64,000 nt of DNA from assembly GCA_021464415.1 (NCBI GenBank), contig CM038467.1, positions 29,009,248 through 29,073,247 on the forward strand. Direction: 5' to 3'. The notes beneath the pieces were generated by a model, which was not told the DNA's origin, did no database searches, and saw only the letters and a program-made list of their open reading frames with translations. This stretch comes from Lonicera japonica. Lineage: Eukaryota; Streptophyta; Magnoliopsida; Dipsacales; Caprifoliaceae. Below, in pieces: positions 47,782 through 59,411 of this stretch. The translations under genes were made by a program, and so were the position numbers. The first letter of the stretch is position 1; each line of letters begins with the position of its first letter.

Positions 47782-48223
47782 CTACGAAAGGCACAAAAAT
47801 TGATAAAACCACATTAACAATGATAACACTTTACGACTCAAGTTTTAACTTTCACGTGTTTTAAGAAAACACTAATCAGCAGTAAAGACTCAAGAATAAG
47901 ACTTTATATACTATCTTAAACTTCGGTAAGTAGAATATTTCCACAAATTGGAAACATTAATTGTAATTTGGTATGTCCCAAAAAATAACATGTAACTCGT
48001 AATCTTGGACTACAGGAGTAATTCTTAACATGTCTCTCGAAAATATATACACCCTCTATCAGTTTAAATATTCAGAAATATCAAAAACTTTTTATGCTTA
48101 TAAAACTGAAGTTTGTACAGGCATAAAAATAGATAAATGACATAGTGACCTATTTAATGAGGGGTTGGGAATTAACAAGGTGAATTTTGTTTGCAAACAG
48201 ATAAAGGTAAATAAGAGCATATC

Positions 48224-51200
48224 TTACAAAGAAACGTGATCAGCTGTGTAGCTCAATTTTTTTTTCTTTTTTTGGTCTTTGCTGCTTAGCTCAATTTGGT
48301 AGAGCTTGTTCCTGAGATCCTTGAGTTCATCCACAACTTTTGGATCAAGATTGTGCTTTAACAATTTACCTTGTACCGAATGACATCTGCAAAAGGCACA
48401 CAAGTTGATAAAACCACATTAACTATAACAGTTTACTACTCAAGTTTCAACTTTCATGCGTTTTAAGAAAAACACTAATCAGTAATCAAAGAATAAAAAA
48501 AAATTATAAGAAAAAAATCCAAGAGGCAATAGCCTGACCCTAACTTTTATTAAAAAACAAAAAATTATCACTTTATTTACTATCGATTTGGAAAGTAGAA
48601 ACATTTCCCCAAAAGGAAACGTTAATCGTACTTTGGGATGTCCCAAAAAATAAAACATAACTCTTAATCTCGGACTGCGGGAGAAATTCTTAACATGTCT
48701 CTTGAAAAGATATACACTCTCTGTATCAGTTTAAGAGTCTCATTTTCCTTATTACGAAGTCTCAAATTGAGATTCCAGTTTCCTTCCTGGGGCATAAACT
48801 GACAACTCTCAAAATAGTGTAGAAGTTATACTCTTGACAATTGATTAAGCTGAAATTAGAATTTTCTTATAAAAGTAAGACTCCTGCAAGCCCTGTATCC
48901 ATATGACCGTTTTCAATTTCATGTTCTGTTTCTGTGTAAATGCCTACTATCCATTTAACAATCTTCCACCATTATATATTTATAAAGCAACATGTAGATC
49001 TATCCATGCACAAATCTACCTTAACCAGGAGGATCCCACACATATGGAACGAAAACATTCTAGATAGGGTGCCTCTCGCTTAACTACTTAGATAAAGTGT
49101 TACACATTTTCCCTCTAAGTCTAATTTCTCATGAGTCATGACTTGCTATTAATCAAAACATAGCAATCTCAATAGAAACCAATGTTCTCAAGAGCTATGC
49201 TCAGAAGTCAGGCATGAGGAGGGGACCTAGTGCCTAGAACACCAATGCGGCAAAAAAAATAAAATCCAAGTTTACTTCTGAAAAGGACTTTAAGAGGACA
49301 TTAATTGAACATTTCTCATAATTTAAACATGAAAAACAAATAATTTTCAAAGGAGAGGAAAGCTCCACAAAACCTTCCCAATTGCTGTCCTAGCCGCCTA
49401 GCTGGGCTAAGCGCAAGCCATTGCCTAGGATGTGGGCAGGGATTTTCATTACATTGATAGAAACAACCTGATCATTGGCTGTCATGAAGCTTTAAGACAT
49501 GAATATATCTCGTTCATATCTTCCATTTAGAACCTAGATCATAGATATGATTTACGAATCCATGTCATTCCAAGATATTGAACCAAACATAAACTTGGAT
49601 CAAGTCGATCAATTGCTTTTGGAACAAGTTTTCTTCGATGATCCAGTTCGCAAGAGCAAGAGGCCAAGGAGGGATATTCAAAAACCTGTTCGTTACAAAT
49701 AGTTGTTTAGTTCTCATTTTCTTGTTAGTTTTCTCTAACGCTTTCCTAGAGGTTTGGTTCATGCCCCCTCTAGATTTGTACGGTCTGTTCTATATTAATA
49801 AAATTTAGGGGTTTCCCTTTTGATTTAAAAAAAGAAAGAAAGAAGATATTGAAGCTAACTTATTCATAGAGGTGATTCTCATTACAGTATATAAAAGTGG
49901 TTTTACACATAAAGGGACAAAAGAAACTCACCGTTCTTGCTGCAACCTCTTCATCTCCCTTTGCGAAGCTTCAATCTGTGCATTGTAATCAAAACTTCAA
50001 AAACAGAAGTTATTTTCATTAAGGAGCTTTTCATAAATTGATTGAAGACATAAATTTTGATCTTTCTACCTGATTTTGGCACGTTTCAATGTAAGCAAAT
50101 AATAATAATTTATTATACATTTCCATGTGATCTTTTTAGCTGTAATGAAGTCAAGTTAAAGATCGAGCAATGCATCTATTCTTTAATGAGTTACAGATAA
50201 AATCAGCACAAGATGTCCTACAATTTGCAAGTGATTTATTGGCAAAACCATATGCGTGCATGATTCACGAACAACACATCGGAGTGCTATTTACTATGGA
50301 CATATTCCTTGGTGCAAGAAATAACTTGGACATCAATCTGAAAATGGCCGTATCATTTTGGTTTCCATAATGCTCCATTTTAAATTTTCAGTATTTTCAG
50401 ATTTTGAAAACATAAAACCAATACCAAACCAAACGGTCTGTTGGCATTTTCAATTTCTTGGGGGTCTTTTTGGTGTTATTCTGATTCTTACGGTAATACT
50501 TCTTTCGGTTTTTCAGGGTAAAATCTTTGAATTTTTTTTTTCAGTATTATTTTACCAAAATTAAATTAGAAATGTCTAATCAATATAAATTCACAAAATT
50601 GAGACCAATCAAGAATTGAGCCATAAATGGATCGGTAAGCACATAATCTTTCAATTGCCTCTTTAGATAAAATTATATAATTAAAAAAAAAAAGAAGGCA
50701 AAAAACACACACATAATAGCATTTCAAGAATGAACTCTAGGATTAAAGCACACAATTGTATATAGACAACGAGGACATTTATATAAACACTGCCTTGGCA
50801 TATTCGATTTAATGTGAGTAAAAAGTATTGTTTGGTAATTTAAAGATGGTAAATGTATACAAACATGAAGAGCGTGAATCTGCCATTAAGGGCTTACCTC
50901 AGAAATCAATGTCTTGCAACTCCAGATATAAGCTCCCTGGAGATAAGGGTATAATCAAAAAAAGCCTACATAGTCTTTAATAGATATAAGTTCGACGGAC
51001 ATTGAAATAACTAAATGTGGGGATAGTCCATTCAAATGTATCTATCAGACTAGGCAGACTAGCATATATATGCTTTCACTTAAACAACTAAAATGGCCCG
51101 CAAATTACATATGTTGATTCATCCTACAATTATACAGGAATTTGGGAATATGTGGGGTAATTACTTGTATGTGTTCATATGATGTCTACTGTTAAAGTGG

Positions 51201-54200
51201 CAACTCTAAGAATATTTATAATACCAGAAATAGAATAAAATGTATATCTAAACAACTTTAGAGACAATGACTACTCATCAGCAACCTTATAGAAACTCAT
51301 CAACCACAACAAAGGTGAGTTCTTGCACAGACAATTATCTAACCAAAAACCCTTACCCTCACCCTCAACCAGTTCATAAAGGTCTAGTCCCTTTTAAAAT
51401 TAGGCAAACTGGAATCCTATGCAGCCCATACCTTTCTGGCGGAAGCTTATACTGATGCAGAATAAGAATAGAATAAGGGAGAGGAGAGGGAGAAATGCCC
51501 ACAAGGCAATGGCACAAAAGCCAAAAGCTCACAAGTTTTTCAATGCATAATTCAACTCTGATTACGAAAGAGAATTGGACCCTTATTTATAATATCCTAA
51601 AACTCTAATCTAAGCCTAAATAAGGCTAAAAGATAAATATCCAATATCTGGAACATCTATTCTGATTCCATCATATCTAAACCTAGTCTTTCATTAAAAA
51701 TATTATATTCACATAATATGGAATCAGACCCAAAAATAAAATAAAAAAATATGGAAGACCCTTGACTTCTAGAACGATCCACGTCATATTCTCCATCCTA
51801 TAGCGTATATGTGAAATATAACATAAGCATGTTAAAATGAAGACAAAATGAGTTTGCAGTTTCAAAATGAGACTGATAGGGCCTTCTTTCTATTATCTCT
51901 GCTTTCTTTTTCATTGTAATGTTGATTATTTAGGTGGATTCCTGATCCTCCTGCTTGGTACAATCTGTTGTTACAGATCTTTATTAGTATTAATAAAGCC
52001 CTTTGTTTCTGATCAAAAATAAATAAATCATAAACTCGATACTCCCTCCATTTCAAATTGATAGTCTCCCTCTGACTTTGGTACTTTTAAAAGAAACACT
52101 AATTTCAACCTAATCAATGGTCAAGAATACAACTAATTGTTTGTTGTGGTTTGTGAGATTTGGTACACCGAGTATGTCCCATAAAAGGAAATGGAACTAT
52201 CAATTTGGGACATCCCAAAACGGAAAGTGGGAATATCAATTTGAGACGGAGGGAGTAGAATTTACATAAAGGGTTTACAGTTTACACATGCATACGCATC
52301 TTCATTCATCGCAAAGGTGAACTTATCCATGAGGGAAAAACATACTGTTCCATGTGCCACATCCTGTTGACAAAGATCAGATGTGACAACCCATACTGTC
52401 TGGCACCCATCCTCCTTCAAGGCTGCAACCTGCTTACATAAGCAGCACAGTTGGGGCATAAACATAGTTTTTAAACTAAGTAATATATGAAATTATATGC
52501 ATAAAATTAGTTAATGTATTTATATTTTGGTCATGTTTTTATATATATTTGACTTCTGGTGTCCTAATTGAAATGCATAATTTATGAAACTATATATATA
52601 CAATAAAATATATTTCTTAATGTAGCGAAGTAAAAATCTCCATAAAAACATAGAAACGACTAACGAGAGTAGGAAAATGCAAATCAACTTGTTTGGATTT
52701 TTTGGAAGTAAAACAATAATATGAAATTTTATATCAGCTTGATTCATTTCTCACCTCTTTTTCTATCCATGAATCAGCACATGTTTTACCTGAGAACACT
52801 ATATCAATACTGCAACATTTCAAGGATATCAACATTACGAAACAATTTTCTGAATTACAAAATGAACAGAAAGCCACTCAACAACTAGAAAAAAGTGTTG
52901 GAAAGGAAAAGCTCAACATTGATTATCACCTTCAAACATTCTTACAAAATTAAAGGTTATTCTAGCTTTGCCTGCAATTTAAAAAACCATGCAAGTGGAA
53001 CTTAAATCACAAGGACATGGTTATTTTAGCTTTACCGCAAAAGAAAAGGTATCAACCCTCTACATGGCAGATAAGAAGACTATATTTTTTCTGTCACTTT
53101 GCTAGCTCAAAGTAAGAAAGCTAAGGAAACAATTAAACACTTACTTAGACGCAGAGACATTACTAAGGGTGCCTTTGATAAAAAGGTTGAAAAATGATTG
53201 AGAACCCTACTAACTTTTATGAAAAGTTGTAAAAAGAGGGAGTGATTTTGTGAGATGTGCCCCATTTTTTTCCTTATTTTCCATGGAAATGTTTTCTTAT
53301 CTGCCACCTAAAGAATTTTTGGTCCATGGAAAACCTAAAAAGTAATATAACATATTTCACATATTTCACTGAATCACTCATCCTTTCTCCAACTTCTTGC
53401 AACAACCAGTAGTGTTTTCAATCCTCTAACCATCTATTTTATCAAACATGCCCTAAATGTTTAATTGGGCAAATGGAAGCATCTCAGCCCAACCACAAGG
53501 ACACTCAAACAGAACCAGAATGAATATTCTCCCATGAATAAACCTTTTTGAGATGACCAACACTACTTAACAAGTAAGAGGTAAATAAATTTATTAAGGT
53601 ATAGCATGCATAGTCCAATGAAGAAGCATTAGTGTGATTTAATGTAAGATATACAACTATGTTTTATTGTTATTGTTATCATTTTAACAATGCATTGAAC
53701 ACAGAGGCATGCAATTTGTCACATATGTATTTTAAGTAGAGAAGTCGGACTAAGTCACTGTAATGAATAATCTGTTGACTGTCCAAGATAAAGATATCGC
53801 CACGACAGCGCGATAAAAATTAAAACAATGATCACTAATATCATCCAGTAGACGACTAAATAACCCAAGAACGAGAAGTAAGAGGTTGTAATAATCATAG
53901 CTCAGAATGTACCCATAAAATGTTTCCTTGTGTGTACGAAGTCCAGACATCAGGGCATCAAATACTACTACCACTTTCACCTCTGAAAATTTCAATAATT
54001 GAAAAGCAGAGAGTTGCATCAAAAAAAGGACAAGAATTTGAGAGATAATTAATTCATTTAGAGCACCTAACATAAGAAAATCTGAGGGCAATCTGCATTC
54101 CAAATATAAGATATTTCCAAGGGGTTAACAAGTTAAAAAACGATAAAACCAAAATATCTGTGTACTTTAGTACGACAAATGGCAAAATGAATGGAAAATT

Positions 54201-57200
54201 TTGTGAGAAAATATCATATGTAGTTAGGGCCTGTTCGGCAATCATCTTGTACCCAATTTTTTGTGTTTTCCTAAAAAAGACTTTCTTTGTTTGCATATGT
54301 TTTTCTTTTCTTGCAAGCACTTTGTCTTTTCTCTTTTACATGACATTATGCCAACCAAATGTGCCCTCTTACCATCTTAAAAACTAATAAAAACATAAAC
54401 ACATTTTGTATTTTGTTTTACTTATTACGATAAAAGAATAAAGTCAATAAAAAAGGAGCATGTAAATGAAAATGTTGGTATTTATTTCAAGTCATGCTTG
54501 CCAGATGTTTACTACATTCACAACAAGGCTCCATTTTACTTATCAAACAATTTTCATCACATATTCTTAAATGTCCTATAGCAAAGCCCCCACGTATAAT
54601 TGAAGGAAGAAGTAGAGCACAAACCTTGAAGTGTACTGAATGCTATTAGTTCTTCAATAAGTGTTTGGCGAGCAATGTCAAGTCTTCCACCAAGAAAATG
54701 TGTCTTCAGCTTCACCCAATAGCCACATACATTATAACCATCAACAAGCATGACCGGAAGTGCAGTCTCTATTTCCTGGTGTGTACTGTTGAAGTCAAAT
54801 TTAGCAAAATCCTATACTTTCCAAAAATAGTTTGAAATAAGATGTTTTAAACAACTCGGGGAAAAAAAGGTGGGGGTGGCTTCTTTGACTTTGTCCCCTG
54901 TTCTTAATGCAAAATTAGACTTACCCCCTTGTTTTCATAATCATTAGACTTCGCAACTTGCATGCGAGGAAATCTCAAAGAATTACGCACAAATGTGGGC
55001 AATGTTACTTTTTTTTAGAACATGATTCTTAGACTTAACCACCCATTTTTACTTAATTTTTTGACATTCCACCATATGCAGGGGCCAAAGTCTAACAATT
55101 ATGAAAACAGGGGTAACTGGGTAAATCTAATTTCACATATAAATGGGGGCAATGTCAAAAAAGACCAAAACGATACAAAAGGCAAGACCTGGTAAGAATA
55201 TTACTTGTTAAGGGACAAAGTAGGATCTTGGTAGCTCTCGGTTTCTTCTGGAAGGTCTTCCTTCTCAACCTTTTTCTTACGGTAACTAGTAGCAGGCTTA
55301 GCTACGCCTTTATTCTTCCGAAACTCCTATTTTTGTTTTTTAACCATGTGAGATGATTAAAAAAAGAATGAGATTTTTGTTATCGGGGATCTCAGTATCA
55401 CAGTCAAGAATCTACCTTCCATAACTTTAAGACCCGCAAGTTCTGCTTGACATTTGTTGTGATCCTTGGAGGAGGTGGCTGTGAACCCTACCAAAAGAAA
55501 GTTAGTGAGAGACTAGCTTTCTCAAATCCTTAAAGATCATCCACAATCACATCCTTTTATTAAAGATGAGGAAACTCCTTTTCCTCCTCAAAGAATGAAG
55601 CAACAATTACGCAAGCGCTAAATGTTGTTCAGAAACAAATTCTAGATTCTTGAAGGCAGCAAAAACAAAACCCAATCTGTGTCTTGTGAAAAACTAGGGT
55701 AAGCCATGCCTATGGCACTACAAGTGTAATTTACGTAATTAATTACAACAACATCATCACTACTTTGTGAGCACACAGGTAACTGGTTTCAACTTTCAAA
55801 TACAGGAATGACATCAATAAAAAAGAAAAACTCTTTCAAACACAGATGGTTTTCAGCGGAGTGAAGAACTGAGTTGAAGGAAGAGAAACTGGTTCAAGTT
55901 TAACACACATAAAGGATGCAGGTACAGTCAGTTTAGTGTTCCTTCCATTTGTCTGTGTCAGCAAATATCTTTGCCTTTTGTACTAAATATTAGACATTGA
56001 TTAATAATCGGAAGAATATCACCTCTAAGATGTTAACAAAAATGTCACATCAATAATAGAACAAACCACTCTCATAGGCCTGGAGAGAGAGAGAGAGGAG
56101 ACAGGGAGTGGTATGTCCTAGTAGTGATGTGACCGTTGTAGCATTTGCGACCTGTGTGTATGTACATATTCAAAACAAATTAAGCTATTTAATGATGACA
56201 AATATGTTCAAATTATATTTCCATAGGCATGGAAAGTCCCATAGGCACTGGTCTTTTATAACTTGATAGATTAGAGTCATACGGACGAATTATTTGTAAC
56301 ATGGATTTTGCCCCAGGCACAACTGATCCTCTGTAAATGTGATAATTGGCATAGGCATGGATTATACCTAGTTCACAATAATGCAGCTAATGAACAAAGA
56401 ACTACTAATATATAGTGAGAACTTAAGAATAGCTAAACAGAAAAGTACATAAACAAATATGCAATGATGAGTGAACTGTAAGTCTGTAACTGAAAGAGGG
56501 TTTGTACAATTGTATGTAGTTAAGGTCCTCTTCATATGGACATGCACAAAAACTAAGACCAATATCTTCGTAAGTGAAACAAAATTACCATCTATTATCC
56601 ATTGTCTGTTTTGGAAGATTCATATATTCTCCCCAAATGCAATAATGTGCTCCTATTATTGTTGTTTTCTTTCCTTTTCAATCCTTCTTCCTCTAAAGTT
56701 TCACATACACTGGAATACAGAACAGATTTAACCATAAAAACAAAGTCCAACATTAGACCAAACCGCAGAATAGACTTCATCAGAGCAAAAGCCCAAAAGG
56801 GCATAACCAAATGTCTGCACTTTGAATAAGTTATGGCCATCTATAGATGATCGTGAAACATTCAAACAGTTGCGGCACTGTGTGTTCCCTTAGAAAATCA
56901 TCTTACTTGACATAAAACTCCTCAACATTGACAGGTAATCATCCTTTCCTCTACTCGTTTGGTTCGTGGATTTGAGCACTCAGGAAAGGTTTGGTAAGCA
57001 CAAATTCCGGAAACACTTTCCTGACGGAGGGGAAAGTAGGGGGTAAAGTCATTTCTCTCAAAACCCAAGGGATTGATTTTCCCTTGTTATTGCCTAGCAT
57101 TTATTACAAAAAATTTGGATAACAATATCCCTACCTAAATACTTTCCATGCTTTACCAAACACAAGAAAGGAAACTTGATAGGAAATTTAGTTTCCCACC

Positions 57201-59334
57201 TCCATGCAGAGGCGGATCCACTGTGGGGCAACAGGGGTCTGTTGACCCCATGGACTTAAAAAAAAAAAAAAATAATCAATGTTTGGTCGAAATATCTCCC
57301 AGCCTGCCACTTGACCCCATGCCTCAAAAAAAAAAAAAAGCACTTAAGTCAAAAAAGTAGCTGACAACAAATTGCCATCCCCAAGGCCATAAATGAGAGA
57401 ACCCATCTCATTTAATTTACACCCGTTAGAAAATGAATAAAAAAAAATAGAAAATCAACCTTGCTTTATTTTTCCCTGAGACAGTGGGCTGGTCATTCTT
57501 CATTTGTTCTTCATTTCTTTTCCTCACCCATTCTTCACTTCTTCATTTGTTCTTCATTTTTTCTCTGGCAGCTTCTTTGATATAATCTTTTTTTTTTAAT
57601 ATCTAACAATCTCTCATCTCTCATCTCATAGATCTCTTTCTCCCTAATTTTTTTTCCCTTTTTTAATTTCGTTTTTTCCTCTATGGCTCTACACTAGTTT
57701 CGGCACTCCGCTCCAACATCTCACACCGCCTCCGGCATCCCACTGGGCACCGGCCACTACTGCGTGGTTTTGTTATGAATTATGAATGGAAATACTATCT
57801 TTCTATCTTTTTCGCATTATTTTCTTTGTAAATTTTTTTTGGAGCTCTTACACTTAGACCCCTTGGTCTCGTAATTCTGGATCCGCCACTGCCTCCATGG
57901 GAAAGACAAGGGAATTGATTTCCCTTCCGTGAACCAAACGAGGCCTAAGAAGAATCATTCACATGGATTCGCATCCCTTATAAGCAGAATTTATAAAATA
58001 TGCACAGGCCATTTCAGAATTGCCTTGATGATATCTTTGTAGACCCATTTAGTGATTGAATGTGAGTGTCACCTTGGCAATTTCTTAATAAAGCTACAGC
58101 CACGTAGAGGATTACCTAGGCAATTCCTGATAAGGCTACAGTTCACATAGAGGATTACCTAGACAATGCCTGATAGACTTTCTTCACAATTGGAGTGGCG
58201 AAAAATATTATTTTCCGGTTCAAAGAGCCCTAAAGCATCACCTAAACAATACAGCCATCTATTTGAGAATTGAAGATACTGTTAGAGATACCACTTGGCA
58301 GTGGAGAGCAAAGACAGATTTTTCATGCATGCTTATTTGTAGGGAATGGGGTCTTAAGGATAGTGTAATACTTGTTTAGATAGGTTGGATTGTATCCAGT
58401 TGGGTTGTTCCCCCTTATTTGTGCAGTTGTTGATTCTTTATACTCACTGTGACTCAAATTGATAGTAGCACTTTTGACTTGAGTACACTGATTTCAACCT
58501 AATCAATGTCAAGAATACAACTAATTTTGTAGTGTGTAATTTGGTATATTTATTTGAAACATCCTAAAATGAAAAGTGAGATTGTTAAGTTGAGACAGGA
58601 GGGTTGTTTCTTCAACAAATTATGATCTCTAGTAGATATCAGAGATGATGAATTAATTCCTTTTCATACACTTGCCACTAAAAAATAGGGATAACATTAG
58701 AATAAAATTTCATTAAAGATAAACTACGCATTCAGCACATGACTTGGAGGTTGTTTGATTTTGCCTCAAAATGCTTAATGGGACAGTTTTTAGCATTTAG
58801 ATGTGCAATAAGCTGTTGTTTTTTCAAATCAGTAATATGTTATGAGCATTAAGAGTTATGAGCTCGGCTGAATGCTTATTAAACAATTTGACTTAAATAA
58901 ATACTTAATATTCAGAAAGCTCATTCAGAAAGGGAAAAAAGAAACACATTTTCAGAGCTTGAATTCAGGCATTCAGCATTCAATTGTTTAACAAAACAAA
59001 CAGACCCTTGCTCTTAACGTTGAATGCTTAATTCTTAATCCAATTCAGCATTAAGGTGCAAGAAAACAAATACCACTAACACTTATTATCAACAACAATC
59101 ACCAAAGCAGCTATAAGTGGAATTGATAAATTGAATGCACGGAGTGAGTGAGTGAGTGTAAAGACGAAACCCTAGTACCTTGGGAGAAGTTGATTGGCGC
59201 TTATTACTACTCTTCTTTGCTACAATCCTGTAAGAAGAAGAGCGGCTACTGCAATAACCATAAACACCACCACCACCACCGCATCTCGATGCAAAGACTG
59301 ATGATGCTGCTGCTACTGATGAGATACCTTTCAT
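48224..59334 (-). CDS. YacP/Rae1-like NYN-domain nuclease, probably plastid (321 aa, 10 exons)
   Basis: Relative of bacterial YacP/Rae1, a ribosome-associated mRNA endonuclease. Exons: 59334-59179, 55487-55416, 55326-55205, 54785-54625, 53982-53913, 52809-52755, 52429-52346, 50936-50898, 49975-49932, and last exon C 48386-48224 (966 nt, all phases fit). Residues 1-50 are Ser/Ala/Gly/Arg-rich with few acids, typical of a plastid transit peptide. The NYN (PIN-like) domain runs from PVMLVDGYNVCGYW (D132) through VKVVVVFDALMSG (D179), TCADSWIEKE (D206) and VWVVTSD (D230) to GAYIWSCKTLISE; these four Asp are the likely metal-binding acids. A basic helix (exon 9) and a Lys-rich tail follow. Exon 2 has two in-frame acceptors 9 nt apart (55487 or 55478). 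Exon 10 exists in three tandem copies; C is nearest. From memory it matches Arabidopsis At2g02410. Confidence 0.9.
49583..49842 (+). mobile_element. 5'-truncated retroposed insertion (L1-like 3' end)
   Basis: Flanked by an 11-bp duplication AAGATATTGAA (49572-49582, 49843-49853). It ends with 'aataaaatttaggggtttcc' and an A-rich tail, as plant L1 elements and retroposed mRNAs do. The first part reads in one frame to VRKSKRPRRDIQKPVRYK and a TAG at about 49699, the C-terminus of a source protein I do not recognise. It lies in the last intron of the nuclease gene. Confidence 0.6.
51460..51840 (-). mobile_element. Possible solo LTR (copia-like)
   Basis: On the minus strand there is a TATAAATAAGGGTCC box (about 51593-51579), downstream 'attatgcattgaaaaacttg', and an end at 'tattctgcatca'. 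This order resembles the promoter part of a plant copia LTR. No flanking duplication could be found, so the limits are approximate. Confidence 0.3.
51855..52015 (+). mobile_element. L1-like LINE 3' end
   Basis: 'tattagtattaataaagccctttgtttctgatcaaaaa' is a typical plant LINE 3' end, with a polyadenylation signal and a short A-rich tail. Only about 160 bp remain; no reverse-transcriptase frame. It lies in nuclease intron 7. Confidence 0.45.
52042..52255. mobile_element. Stowaway MITE in nuclease intron 7
   Basis: CTCCCTCCATTTCAAATTGA at the left, inverse of 'tcaatttgagacggagggag' at the right, TA on both sides (52040-52041, 52256-52257). The length is 214 bp. Its interior ('cctaatcaatggtcaagaat') is shared with the decayed copies at 58440 and in the three tandem units at 46912-48735. 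Confidence 0.9.
53167..53454. mobile_element. PIF/Harbinger (Tourist-type) MITE in nuclease intron 5
   Basis: GGGTGCCTTTGATAAAA at the left faces the inverse of TTTTATCAAACATGCCC at the right; TAA duplications at 53164-53166 and 53455-53457. The length is 288 bp and the internal sequence is itself roughly self-complementary. Confidence 0.8.
54228..54372. repeat. Possible small MITE in nuclease intron 4
   Basis: 'agggcctgttcggcaa' and 'tgccaaccaaatgtgccctc' form a loose inverted pair, with TTA on both outer sides. About 145 bp; decayed. Confidence 0.35.
54870..55165. repeat. Fold-back MITE, 'tttgtctttgctccc' family, copy 2
   Basis: Shares 'gactttgtcccctgttcttaatgc', 'gcatgcgaggaaatctcaaagaattacg' and 'ggggcaatgtcaaaaaagacc' with the copy at 8007 and the partial one at 8753. 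It lies in intron 3 of the nuclease gene. Confidence 0.6.
56951..57947. mobile_element. Harbinger-like element split by a hAT insertion
   Basis: The left end 'ctcgtttggttcgtgga' and the right end 'tccgtgaaccaaacgagg' are inverses, and 'aagggaaatcaattccc' type phrases pair further in. CTA occurs on both outer sides. Removing the nested hAT (57207-57891 plus one 8-bp copy) leaves a MITE of about 300 bp. It lies in the first intron of the nuclease gene. Confidence 0.55.
57207..57891. mobile_element. Non-autonomous hAT element, 685 bp, nested in a MITE
   Basis: Termini CAGAGGCGGATCCACTG and the inverse of ATCCGCCACTG. The 8-bp duplication CCTCCATG is perfect (57199-57206, 57892-57899). The end matches the petunia dTph1 class. 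The sub-terminal 'ggggcaacaggggtctgttgacccc' recurs in diverged form at the right end of the element at 59873. Confidence 0.92.
58440..58604. repeat. Decayed Stowaway-related copy
   Basis: 'tactcactgtgactcaaattgatag' to 'gttgagacaggaggg' aligns along its whole length with the intact element at 52042, with many substitutions and small deletions. Confidence 0.6.
58746..59010. repeat. MITE-like repeat with GTTTG ends
   Basis: 'aggttgtttgattttgcc' and 'aacaaaacaaacagaccctt' form an imperfect inverted pair; the interior is rich in 'gcattcag' and 'atgcttaat' phrases on both strands. It lies just 3' of exon 1 of the nuclease gene, in its first intron. Confidence 0.4.
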
Positions 59335-59411
59335 GGATTTACTACTACTGCTGCTGCTTCACTCTTCTTCTTGTTCTCGATTTCGATAGATAAATCGTAA
59401 TTGTACTTCAT
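59331..59411 (-). promoter_or_regulatory. Upstream ORF overlapping the nuclease start as ATGA (26 aa)
   Basis: An ATG at 59411-59409 opens a 26-codon frame whose TGA (59333-59331) overlaps the main ATG (59334-59332) in the four bases ATGA. The peptide is Glu/Lys/Ala-rich and unrecognised. The arrangement could allow termination-reinitiation or could lower main-frame translation. It applies only if transcription starts upstream of 59411. Confidence 0.45.

Larger units (their letters stand above)
46912..48735. repeat. Threefold tandem repeat (~600-bp unit) holding the nuclease gene's last exon
   Basis: Three diverged direct units (about 46912-47483, 47484-48085, 48086-48735). Homologous exon starts lie at 47179, 47781 and 48386, spaced 602 and 605 bp. 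Each unit also carries 'ggggttgggaattaacaagg', 'cttataaaac.gaagtttgtaca' and a decayed Stowaway-like stretch ending near 'actacgggag' (47410, 48019, 48682) that resembles the element at 52042. The MITE therefore probably predates the duplication. Confidence 0.85.

Noticed and set aside
50170..50370. 66-codon plus-strand frame inside a nuclease intron.
   Set aside because: It lies antisense in an intron, has no recognisable motif and no splice or leader support.
51267..51455. 62-codon plus-strand frame in nuclease intron 7.
   Set aside because: Likely chance; Thr/Ser/Pro-rich, close to LTR-like sequence, no homology recognised.
59148..59393. Plus-strand 81-codon frame opposite nuclease exon 1.
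   Set aside because: It is the antisense shadow of the Ser/Gly-rich transit-peptide exon, with His and Leu runs reflecting trinucleotide repeats.
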